From Halocafeteria seosinensis (lineage: Eukaryota > Sar > Bigyra > Bicosoecida), in NCBI GenBank assembly GCA_001687465.1, contig LVLI01000482.1, forward strand, positions 1 through 41,370: DNA of 41,370 nt, given 5' to 3'. Position numbers and translations under genes: made by a program. Positions 20,901 through 30,280 of this stretch are shown in pieces. The notes under the pieces are model-generated. The model saw only the letters and a program-made list of their open reading frames with translations. It searched no databases and was not told the DNA's origin. Every line of letters starts with the position of its first letter. The stretch's first letter is position 1.

Positions 20901-23579
20901 TCACAAAGTATATGGCCCGTAAATGAAATTGTAAGGTCCGAAGGTATAAAGTGATTCATCAGGACTACGCTCAGGCCACCATGTTCTGTCCCAACTATGG
21001 TCGGCCATCGGGCGGTTTCCATGCCTAACCGAACCGTACACCATCGTTATAGGAGCAGAGCTATGTGCTCGTCCATTCTGGGAAACCATACCGTCCAAGC
21101 TATCGCCCGAATCGGTAATACTCGCCCCCATCCCTTCATGTGGCTTATCGCGCTCTCCGTATCCTACACTGTGCGTAGTCGATACCTTCCGCTTGTATAC
21201 GTTTTGGGGCTGCATCAAGTTAACAAGGAATTTAATTCCCAGAGACGTCACAATGTTTTTATCAGTAGATATCAAGACGTTGTCTTTCCCATAAAAGAGT
21301 GCAGGGGGGACCAAATAAAGCAATGTACGAAGTTGGTTTGACGTTTGCCAACCAACCCACTGGGTGGGCGCAAACTCGGGAGTGCCCATAAAACCGAGGC
21401 CAGCCTGTAACAGTAACCTGTCGCACCGCAACTGATGTAAGCTGTGCTGCCTCACATCTTGTAGTTTTTTCCAGGCGCCACATATATCTCCTGAATTATT
21501 GCCAAAACTCAGTTGAAGCACTGGGTCTGCCGCAGCATCTAACTTCATCGAGATATTGGCCATGCGGGACAGTTGCAACGGGCCTGTACTGTCCAGTGTA
21601 TCTGCAATACTCTCTTCGTCAGCTAGGTTTGATGATTCCGTGACCAGCGTCATGCTCTGTGCGTACAAGAACAGTAACATTAGCGCGATAGGATGCAACG
21701 GCCGACAACAGACAAAATGATTTTGAACCATGCCCGTGTAATCTATAGGGGCCAAGAAGAATGGTGTTAAAGCTTTCCCTTGCTTTGTATCACTTTGGTC
21801 ACTGGAGGAAAACAGTACCTCTTTGTAAAACGAGGCCGGTAACCGAGGTTGTAGATCCGTGTCCACATACAATCCTCCACGTAGGCATAGAATTGCGACA
21901 CGACCAACGTCAACACACCGTACCCATGTATTCCGCGTTGCCGTGTCTCCCGCAAGCTGCAGATATTTTTTCAACAAATGAGGAAGGTACACTCTTACAG
22001 ATAATTCCCGTACAGCGCTGAGACAATCGTCACCCGAGTACAATGGAACGACACTGGTAGCGTCGGAGAAGACTTGAGCCCATAAATGCACATTCCGAGC
22101 ATAATGCTTGGGGAGCGGATTGGCCGCATACTGATACCAGCAGAAGCTACTATCCATTGCTATTTCATCAAAGTCTGCTAAGGGGGCGTTGGGGTCAATC
22201 CAGATAGAGAACGGTAATGATAGAGGCGCCGTTATTTGAGCACATTGCACAGCTTGGCTAAGGGCTTCTTCAAAAGTGTCTAGGAGGTTGAAGCTCTCTA
22301 TCCCACTTGTGGCACATAGGTACTCTAGACGCTTTGCCAGTACATGTCGCTTAACTGTTGTGCTGATCGTAAAAGAATACGAATCTCTCCCTAGTGCATG
22401 TCGACGCATTTCCTCAGATACTGGCATATCTCCCGAAACCTTCAACCACTCCTGCTGGATATACTGGAACAGCTTCTGTCTATGCGTATTTTCGATCGAG
22501 AGTGCAGCCGAATTTTGACTCGAGCTGCAGTCCGTTCGCAGCAAATGGCTCACACACTGTTGAACCCAACCCCAATGCACCTTGCTCCAAAGATGATTGA
22601 TATCTTGGCCGGATAGTCCAAGCTGTTTCTTACCCTGGTGTATGTAGCTTCCCACGAAGAGCGCCACGGCGTCTTCATGTGGAGTATTGAGGAAAGGATG
22701 CCGCAGCAATTCGACCACCGTTGTCACAGGCACTCGCGGTATCTCCGAGGAGGAGCCCTCCAACAATCCGCACAATCCCTGAAATGTCTGATGTGGCTTC
22801 GAAGACATCGATGAAGCAACAAAATAAAAGGACCTGAACTGAAACAAAGCTTGCTTCGTCAATTGAAATACTGCTTTAGAGCCATCGTCGGAAAGCAATC
22901 CTTCGGGACACTGGCCATCCGCATCTACAAGTCGCAGTGCTCGATTTCCTTCAAGCACGCAATCATTAAATTTCGAGGTATCGCTCACCATGAAAAGAGT
23001 GAATCGAAGTAAAACCCATAATGCTTTTGGTTGTACATACGGCAATTGTCCGATGGCGCGAAGAAGTTTTCTGGAGCAGTCTCTCCGGCATTCAATATCT
23101 GTCTTCCAGTATCGAGATATTAGGTACGAAGAAGTAACAAGCGATGCAAATTTGCCAAGGGTATATCGTAGAATATGTATACCTCTAGAAATCCCCGCGT
23201 ACTGTCTCGAGGACATTTCGAATCTCTTATCCAAATCAGCAAAACTCTTCACACCACCTTGGAATTCAGCCCACTCCCCAACATGACTCGTAAGGGAGCA
23301 CAGCTCATGTACCAATTCCGCCGAGACAGTTAGATGACCCAATTCACGAGTGGTACAGACTTGTTTCTTCCTCTCCTGTTGAATCGACTCCTCCAAACTG
23401 TTAAGGTATTCGTGTAGCAAGCTAGCCTTCCGGATGAGCTCGTACGAGCGAATGCCGTTCTTGCTATCATCGCTAGCCGCTTTAAGCTTTCTACTGGACA
23501 ACGTGTCAATGGAATGAGTTCGGCTGCTTTCCCCACTGAGTGATGATCCAGATGCAGAAACTGCATTTTTGGTATTCAT
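20901..23579 (-). CDS. DXD-type glycosyltransferase, sugar-transferase (GT32-like) fold
   Basis: Intronless frame of 892 residues from ATG 23577-23579; the frame extends 21 codons further up but without an ATG. The catalytic region begins near 455 with FSIWIDPNAPLADFDEI and includes RVAILCLRGGLYVDTDLQP, in which the Asp-Thr-Asp at 573-575 is the metal and nucleotide-sugar-binding DXD motif. The GG.Y.D.D context is characteristic of the Gly_transf_sug family (GT32 and relatives). The first 450 residues are helical, lack a signal peptide and have no recognised domain. The tail is rich in Gly, Tyr and Pro. Donor and acceptor sugars cannot be inferred. With no obvious membrane anchor, Golgi residence is uncertain. 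Confidence 0.75.
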   Translation of the reverse strand: MNTKNAVSASGSSLSGESSRTHSIDTLSSRKLKAASDDSKNGIRSYELIRKASLLHEYLNSLEESIQQERKKQVCTTRELGHLTVSAELVHELCSLTSHVGEWAEFQGGVKSFADLDKRFEMSSRQYAGISRGIHILRYTLGKFASLVTSSYLISRYWKTDIECRRDCSRKLLRAIGQLPYVQPKALWVLLRFTLFMVSDTSKFNDCVLEGNRALRLVDADGQCPEGLLSDDGSKAVFQLTKQALFQFRSFYFVASSMSSKPHQTFQGLCGLLEGSSSEIPRVPVTTVVELLRHPFLNTPHEDAVALFVGSYIHQGKKQLGLSGQDINHLWSKVHWGWVQQCVSHLLRTDCSSSQNSAALSIENTHRQKLFQYIQQEWLKVSGDMPVSEEMRRHALGRDSYSFTISTTVKRHVLAKRLEYLCATSGIESFNLLDTFEEALSQAVQCAQITAPLSLPFSIWIDPNAPLADFDEIAMDSSFCWYQYAANPLPKHYARNVHLWAQVFSDATSVVPLYSGDDCLSAVRELSVRVYLPHLLKKYLQLAGDTATRNTWVRCVDVGRVAILCLRGGLYVDTDLQPRLPASFYKEVLFSSSDQSDTKQGKALTPFFLAPIDYTGMVQNHFVCCRPLHPIALMLLFLYAQSMTLVTESSNLADEESIADTLDSTGPLQLSRMANISMKLDAAADPVLQLSFGNNSGDICGAWKKLQDVRQHSLHQLRCDRLLLQAGLGFMGTPEFAPTQWVGWQTSNQLRTLLYLVPPALFYGKDNVLISTDKNIVTSLGIKFLVNLMQPQNVYKRKVSTTHSVGYGERDKPHEGMGASITDSGDSLDGMVSQNGRAHSSAPITMVYGSVRHGNRPMADHSWDRTWWPERSPDESLYTFGPYNFIYGPYTL

Positions 23580-23671
23580 TATCTTCCACTCTAACAGTAG
23601 CGCAATGCGTCCGTCTAAATTCCCGATACACTGGGAACACACGAACAGCAGACAAAGGCGATATGGTCCAA

Positions 23672-24140
23672 CTAATGAATGCCCCTCCTCAGACGGACCA
23701 CTTGTCCGGTAGCATCCACGTAATGCGTAGGTTGTTTCGCGTTCTCAGCAGCGTCTCGTTCGGCTTCGCGTTGTTGCTCTTGTCGACGGAGTTCCCGCTC
23801 GTTTCTTTCTTGTTGCAGTTCCTCGTCGAATTGCGCGTTACTAATATCGTCCAAACCGTACAATTTATACGTCGCTCGCTTCATATGTTCATCATCCACT
23901 TCCTGAGCTTCCAAGTCCCGATGGTCAGAGCGTTTATGTCCACAAGTGCACACTTCTTCCTGGCCTACGTCCGCCACGTTGGTTGCATAAAAGTCCACGC
24001 ACCCGCAATCGTCTATCTGTGTCCCGAAATGACGTGAAATGAGACAAATAGAGCTGTAAATAGACCCCACAGGCCTGGAAGTGTGTCTGACGCACCTCAC
24101 AAGGATTCGAATGGCATGGTCCACAGCACGAATTACCCAT
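23672..24140 (-). CDS. Small Cys-rich, probably myristoylated protein
   Basis: Exons 24140-24096 and 24016-23672 with one 79-nt phase-0 intron give 129 residues. The start MGNSCCGPC offers Gly2 for N-myristoylation and adjacent Cys for palmitoylation. Exon 2 carries DDCGCVDFYATN, then EVCTCGHKRSDHR: a C-X-C...C-X-C-GH...H arrangement that probably binds zinc. A charged helix follows (ERNERELRRQEQQREAERDA) and the chain ends VRLRRGIH. No family name can be given. It is divergent from the PNUTS-like gene, 233 bp between starts, so the two may share a promoter region. A TAGA-type short repeat sits in that gap near 24350-24362. Confidence 0.75.
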
Positions 24141-24373
24141 GCTTGGCAGGATACCGACCACACAGTTGAAACATATACGTACTATCAAGCCGTACATCGT
24201 ATATCATACGCCATGGGCCATGATCTGCGCTGCAGAGTTGTATGTAATAAAGTGTGCGAAAAGATTGTCGTGTTCGGCAGGCTTGTCCCCCAGGGGCAAA
24301 TCTGCATGGATGTGGCTGTATTGATGGTGGTATACATGTATCGTAGTGGTAGATAGATAGAGAGACACGTACA

Positions 24374-27306
24374 ATGTCGCTATCGGCAGAGGAACAGCAG
24401 GCAGATACCCTGTTGTGCCTTACAGACGCTGGGAAGGGTGGAGGAGGGGGTCTTCGATCCACCTCAGCCTCGGTATTGTCCAAGTTTATGACTCTGATGA
24501 AGGGGAATAACACGCCCATGGAGTACCGCCAGCGCATTGTCGATGTCCTACACGCTTCTTCGTACATGACTCTCAAAGCTCTGACGGAAAAGTATCCCAT
24601 GGACATCTCTACAGTGTTGAAAAAATGGCTCAAAGAGGCGCATGCCCAGGCTGTACAGACCCAAACACAGGACAAAACTGCCTTTGATGAAGGTTATCAA
24701 CTCACATTGTCGTTATTAAAGTTGCTACGCAAGTTCCCCTTTTCGTTCGACATCCTGAGAACGTCGCGCATCGGGTCTGTCGTGGGCAAAATGTCGAGCC
24801 AAGTCGGAACGGGGAAAGCCAACCAGTTGAACAGTAAAGAGATAGTATCATTGGCGGATGCGTTGGTGGAAAAATGGAAGCGTGTTGGACGAGAGGCGCA
24901 ACAAAAGTCAGCGTCATTTGGGAGCAGTGGTACTACCTCAGCTCCGTCCTCGGCGAGTCCCACTCCACAAGGCAAATCCCAACCACCCAGCGCAACATCT
25001 TCTCCGTCAGCGACTGCGCATGGAAATAGGGAGAGCGGAGGGGCTCAACAGAAGAACCAGCGTACTGGTAAGCGTTCTGCACAAGAGCGGACGAAGAATA
25101 CTGCAAGCTCCCCTCCAGCAGTTACCACGGAGACAAAACGGAGGCGAACTTCCGGAGATACTTCAGAAGAAGAGCAACGTGTGAAGAAAAATAAGAGACA
25201 GCTATTTTCACTTGACAGCAGTGATTCATCGATCAATCAGCAGAGGTCAAGTAAGTTTCAACTTCTGATACCGGATTTCCGAGCATACTGTGAGGGAGGG
25301 GCAAGAGAATTAAGGGCGGAGGCAGAAATAGCAATGCGCCTCGATGTATCGGGTATGCATTTTCTGGAAATATACATTTTGTGTTTTTCAATTTTGCTCT
25401 CTTCAAAAAGGCGGAAGATAGTGTAGCAATGTTTTCAGTGTAATGTCTTGAGGCAGTATCGTTGTCAATAGCAATTGTATATGGCTATAATTCCCCTTAT
25501 CGTCATGTGTATACAGGTTCAAAACCCGCGAGGACACTTTATAATACAACATCTACTACAGGCGTCTCTCAATCGAAGACAAGTGAGTCAAAAAGCACTG
25601 GGAAAACGAAAGAAGTACTCAGTAATGCAGTCACTGAGAGCAAGAAAGACCAGGTAGAAGTATTTGGAGAAGTTTTCGACGATCAAGAGTTAGAGGAACC
25701 TCTAGCTCCTTTACCAGTAATGAGTTTCAGTGAACTCGGTGATTGGGGGGAATATACTCAAGAGGAAGACATTAGTGATGGTAGTGAATTGCCACTAGAG
25801 GACCTAAAGAAGGATGCTGTTAACAGAGGATTCCTCGGGCCATCGGACGACGGTCTCGTCGTTAAGGGAATAGGTGACCCGGAAAAGTATGGCACGGTGA
25901 CTGGCGGTATACTAAGGAGGAAAAAAGAAAACGAAAACGATAAACCGAAACAGGCCACGCAGAAGACTCCGAAGAAAAAAGGTGTGCAATGGCTATCTGC
26001 GAAGGGAGGTGAGGACTGTGCGCAAAATAAGGAAAACTCTGATGAGATGCACAAATACCGGGCTAGCAAATTTGTGACGATTAAATACTTTGATCGAGAC
26101 CAGCCAGCAACAGCGGTGAGTGGCAAGGAAGAAGAAGCCAAAACATCGGAGGAGCCGGATAAGCATCCTACGGAAATGTCCAAAGCTAGACTGTCGGAGG
26201 CTAAATTGGAAAAAGACAAAAATATAAAGGAGCTACTAAAGACTGGAGTACAATCGAATGCAGGAAGTCAAAACGAAGAAGCCAATGTATCAGTGAAACC
26301 AGCCGTTGAACAGAGGTTCTATAAACCTCCCGTGGTTCATACTATCAAAGAATTATCTACTGAGGAGTCCAAGAGACAAAGCAAAAGACATGAAATAGAA
26401 TTTAGAGTTAAATACAAGTCTGAGATAGAGGCTCCTCGTATTCCTTCAGTCTCAAAGCATGCTTGGGCTGGGTACGATCCGGACGGTGTTGCTGAGAAGA
26501 CGATTTTGCTACCGGAGGAGGACGGAGAGGGAGAAGTGGAATCGATTCCCTCTTCGCAAAGCAAACTAAGCAGTTCTGCCGGGACTGAGCGTCCTCCGAA
26601 TCCTGGGAACAAGGAAGATGGGGACACAGGTGGTACTTCTAAGTCCATTGACGATTTCTTGAGTAGCCTGTCGGGGGTCGTACGCCAGTACAGATCGGCC
26701 GAATCTGCAAACAATGTGGGAGGGCCAGTAGCATATGGTGGACAGAATCCGTACCCAAACGCATTACAGGATCCCAGCAATGGATTCAAATTCCATACCC
26801 AACCTGGGAGTGGTTCCTATCCACATCCAGGGGCGGCAGTGCCGGGGACTCAATATGCACCTCAACAGCCGCGGTTTGCGTACCCTCCTGGCTCCATGGC
26901 CATGAGCTACCCTCAAGGATCCGCCCCTATGAACCCGTCTGCTCAGACTCCCGGGTTTTATGGCGCTCCGGTATATCAGACACCGCAATCATACGGGATG
27001 CCCCAAACTAGCGCAGGTATGGCTCCGGCTGCCCAATATCGGTCACGTTGGGCGTCAACAGCTGCTCCGCAAATGGGTTCGGCAGTGCCTTATCAGGTGC
27101 CGCAAGTAATGTATCAATCCGGCGGTTATTCTCAACCAACCCAACCGATGCAGAACTTTGCTGTGCCTCACAACTATCCTGCAAATGTTCACGGGTACGC
27201 CCAACAGCAATTTGTATCTCAGCCTATGTATCAGCCCCACAGTCGTGGTGGCTCAGCTCCTCGTGCTGGTCCGGCCAACCGCGGGATCCTACCACGAAGC
27301 CGTTAA
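24374..27306 (+). CDS. PNUTS-like nuclear PP1 regulatory subunit (TFIIS N-domain plus RVxF motif)
   Basis: Exons 24374-25250 and 25517-27306 with a phase-1 intron of 266 nt give 888 residues. Residues about 25-165 are a helical TFIIS N-terminal (LW) domain: YRQRIVDVLHASSYMTL, then LLKLLRKFPFSFDILRTSRIGSVV. Basic Ser-rich nuclear-localisation sequence follows (TKRRRTSG, VKKNKRQ). In exon 2 KKKGVQW (Lys447, Val449, Trp451) is an RVxF-type PP1-docking motif followed by KYFDRDQPA, recalling the order seen in PPP1R10/PNUTS, which holds PP1 on chromatin and helps RNA polymerase II termination. The last 200 residues are Pro/Gln/Tyr/Met-rich and disordered, with an RG-containing end. The intron is far longer than others here; a 27-nt in-frame microexon at 25326-25352 is possible. 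Confidence 0.8.
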
Positions 27307-28013
27307 CGACACGTCAAGAGACTCTGCAAGTTGATGACGTCATGAATCATGATAGAGAGTAGTTGTTTTATTGATCTTTTCAGAGCCTTCGTTAGTGATG
27401 CTCTAAACAAAAAATAATGTCGCACCGCTATGGTTTTCGCTGTGGATTTATATGCTAACCGTTGCCACTTCTGGTGTACGTGAAATTACGGGAAGGGAAA
27501 CGCTCTGCGAATCACAAGTGACCGAAGAATATCTCAGTCCAATTTGAGATAAGAGTACTTAAAACCCTATACGCGAGGTTCCTATATAGCATATCCCTAA
27601 TGACATCCGACATTTGGTGTTTAAGTGAGTGCAGTGGAGCCGAGAAATTGCCAGGAAAGCACCAGGCTCCCTCTGGTAGGAGTAATTCTAATACACACAG
27701 GGAGGGATGCAGAAGTTTCGAAAGCTGATGACGACCGAACTGTCTGTTACGTTAATGCACCACAATGTGAAGATGTTGGAGCGGTTTCGGGTAGTTTTCA
27801 CCACGTAAAACGTTTTCTAAAGGCCGAAAGCGCGGTCGCCTTGGTTTCTATGCCCACGGAGCTACAGTGAAAGATGGTGACGTGGATAGCTGGATCTACT
27901 CATTATCATGGCCAACTTGTTTTGGTAATCGTGTTGACGCCGATCTCCGTATTTTACAAACTTTGCCGGGCAGGTAGCGCTGTTTGACCAGTCCTAGAGT
28001 GTGGATACCGTGC
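27307..28013. other. Intergenic region, nothing recognised
   Basis: AT-rich flank behind the PNUTS-like gene. A short plus-strand frame at 27625-27870 has no recognisable content. No RNA gene, element end or repeat was seen. Confidence 0.4.
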
Positions 28014-28730
28014 TGGCGGGTCTGCCCCCATCGGTTGAGTCACTTAATATTGCAGCTACTGATACTAATACAGAACTTCCAGATTCTGTCTTTCAAAACT
28101 TGCCAAATTTGACGTCGTTGGATATGAGTGGATGCAGAGTTATAGATTCTGCTTTTTAAGCATCTGCCCAGGTTGAAACTCCTACATATGAGGTATACGG
28201 ATTCTGCCTTTCAGAACTGGTCGCTGTTGACGTCACTCGACATGATGCAATGCAATCAGCCAACAATTACGGATTCTGCCTTTCAGCATATGACCAATTT
28301 AAAAGCTCTAATCATGCGTTATTGCAATCAACTAACGATTACCGACGCTGCCTTTCGGTATTGACGAATTTGACTCTACTGGGGATAATCAGCCAACAAT
28401 TACGGGTTCTGTCTTTCAGCATATGACCAATTTAAAAGCTCTAATCATGCGTTATTGCAATCAACTAACGATTACCGACGCTGCCTTTCGGTATTGACGA
28501 ATTTGACTCTACTGGGGATAATCAGCCAACAATTACGGGTTCTGTCTTTCAGCAGATGACCAATTTAAAAGCTCTAAAAATTATGCGTTGTTGCAATCAA
28601 CTAACGATTACCGACGCTTCCTTTCAGTATTTGAACAATTTGACTTTACTTGAGATAGCTGGATGCGATCAACCCTTGACAACCAACAATTACGGGTACT
28701 TCTTTCCAATTGTAGTCGTTGGAGGTAAAT
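28014..28730 (+). pseudogene. Decayed leucine-rich-repeat gene
   Basis: The plus strand encodes several leucine-rich repeats of about 23 residues, broken by stops and frame changes: VFQNLPNLTSLDMSGC, then SAFQHMTNLKALIMRYCNQ (about 28280-28334) and ITDAAFRY, each following the L..L..L.M..C pattern. A TAA at about 28157-28159 and a TGA in the following copies interrupt the frame. Within it a 133-bp unit is duplicated (starts 28261, 28394, 28527). Because 133 is not a multiple of three, each duplication shifts frame, so it probably happened after the gene was dead. No start codon region or full-length relative is visible. Confidence 0.75.
28261..28659. repeat. 133-bp tandem repeat, about three copies
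   Basis: CAACAATTACGG(A/G)TTCTG begins at 28261, 28394 and 28527, an exact spacing of 133 bp. Copies 1 and 2 share the same lesions (TATTGACGAATTTG and a shortened end). Copy 3 differs and keeps TATTTGAACAATTTG and the fuller GATAGCTGGATGCGATCAA end. Confidence 0.9.
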
Positions 28731-28876
28731 GACTGCAGTCAGTCAACGATTGGCGGTGCCTCAAACATCTGTCAAAGCACCCTATACAGCGCTCTTGTAC
28801 TTGTATGTAGTGCTTCTTACGTTCGTTCAAGAGAGCGGGGAACATAACAGCAAAGCAAACAACTCAGGAATCGTGC

Positions 28877-29112
28877 GCAAGTCTTGCTTTGCAATTGGTC
28901 CCCGACGTATTACAGTGCGAGTTGTAAAACGTTGCATCACTACTCGCGCTGACGTTATAGCATATCAACGTGTAGTAGTAAGGGTGGTTTCCTGTGTCTT
29001 GGAATTTTGGAAACTTCGCGAGTACAATTACAGAGGAAGCTTATGTCTTGTATTGCAACTGGTCCTCGACGTACTACGGCAGTACAGAGTTGCATCACTA
29101 CTCGCGCTAGCA
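28877..29112. repeat. Diverged direct repeat, about 75 bp, spacing about 160 bp
   Basis: About 28877-28952 and 29038-29112 share GTCTTG.(T/A)TTGCAA(T/C)TGGTCC(C/T)CGACGTA and end with GTTGCATCACTACTCGCGCT. No coding sense is evident. Together with the decayed LRR gene next to it, it marks this region as repeat-prone. Confidence 0.7.
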
Positions 29113-29357
29113 CTGTAGTCACACGATTTGCAGTGATAAGTATGGTTTGGAATTTTGTCAACTTTGGGCGCTGATACACATATATAATGTACGATGTAAA
29201 AGTTGAAGAACCTCAATTTAAGAACTTCTCAGTGGAGCAAATCGTTTGCTTTGCTTTGCTTTGTAGTGACCTACAGACTACAGTATCATAAAAGCAAACA
29301 AAAGAGTGAATATATTCATTGTATTGTAAACTGGGTAGCATCTCGGAAATTTACAGT

Positions 29358-30246
29358 ATGTCTTCCACGTGGAATCAAACAACCCTGACAGCAGGTACTT
29401 AAGCTCTTGATATCCGTACCATAACTTCCTGTTTCGAACCTCTATAATTGTCTACAGGGTCTACCGTCGCTGCCGTGGCAGCGGCCGCTGGAGGACTGTA
29501 TTACTGGTACACTCGGTGTAGAGGAGGAGCTGGACGTCGAAGCGCGGTGGACTCAGCATTCAAACAGCCTACACGAAGCTGTTTTGCAGTGTATTGTGGC
29601 TCTTCCAAGGTCCAGGGCAAGAACGCCGATGCCATCAATGAAGCTACAAGGAGACTTGGGAAGGCCCTGGTCGGACATGGTCTGGGACTGGTGTACGGTG
29701 GAGGCAATGCTGGGCTCATGGGAACCATCTCACGGAGCGTGGATGCTGCCGGCGGAGACGTATACGGAGTGATTCCGGGTGCTTTACACGGGCATGAACT
29801 GACAGGAACAGGCGTACAGCCGGATAAACTGCAGATCGTGTCAACTATGCATCAGCGTAAAGAGAGAATGGCAAGAATGTCGTCAGCATTCATTGCACTT
29901 CCTGGGGGGTACGTCGCTGTGTATTCAATTAGAACTGTTGTGTGTCGTTTCAAGGTTTATAGTTATTACACACAGATTTGGTACGCTAGAGGAGCTTTTG
30001 GAAGCCATTTCATGGTGCCAACTTTCTGTGCACGATAAACCCGTCGGCGTACTCAATGTGAATGGCTACTATGATCCTCTCCAGCAACAGATTGAGAACG
30101 GTATCGACAACGGTTTGATCAAACCATCGTTTAGAGACTTTGTGCTGTTCGATAGTGACCCAGATAGACTAGTGGAACGTCTTCAAAAGCACAAAGTTCC
30201 TCAGGGTCTAGCACTCCATTGGGAGCATCCCGAAGATGTTATCTAA
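29358..30246 (+). CDS. LOG-family cytokinin riboside monophosphate phosphoribohydrolase-like protein
   Basis: Exons 29358-29394, 29458-29908 and 29976-30246 (introns 63 and 67 nt) give 252 residues. A tiny first exon supplies MSSTWNQTTLTA, and residues 13-32 form an Ala/Gly-rich hydrophobic segment that could anchor or target the protein. The Rossmann-like LOG domain follows: FAVYCGSS, LVYGGGNAGLMG and, across the second intron, PGGFGTLEE, the family's PGGxGTxxE signature at about 161-169. Enzymes of this family release the free base from nucleoside 5'-monophosphates (cytokinin activation in plants and bacteria) and were formerly misnamed lysine decarboxylases. Whether cytokinin or another nucleotide is the substrate here is open. 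The stop is 34 bp from the convergent meckelin stop. Confidence 0.92.
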
Positions 30247-30280
30247 GTTCCCGCCACATCAGCGTTAGCCGCAGTGGCTA

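Noticed and set aside
23540-24037. 165-codon plus frame
   Set aside because: Antisense to the small Cys-rich protein and to the start of the glycosyltransferase; hydrophobic composition arises from the complement of charged codons.
28014-29112. CRISPR array
   Set aside because: The repeats are long, diverged or coding-derived, without short direct repeats separated by uniform unique spacers, and the genome is eukaryotic.
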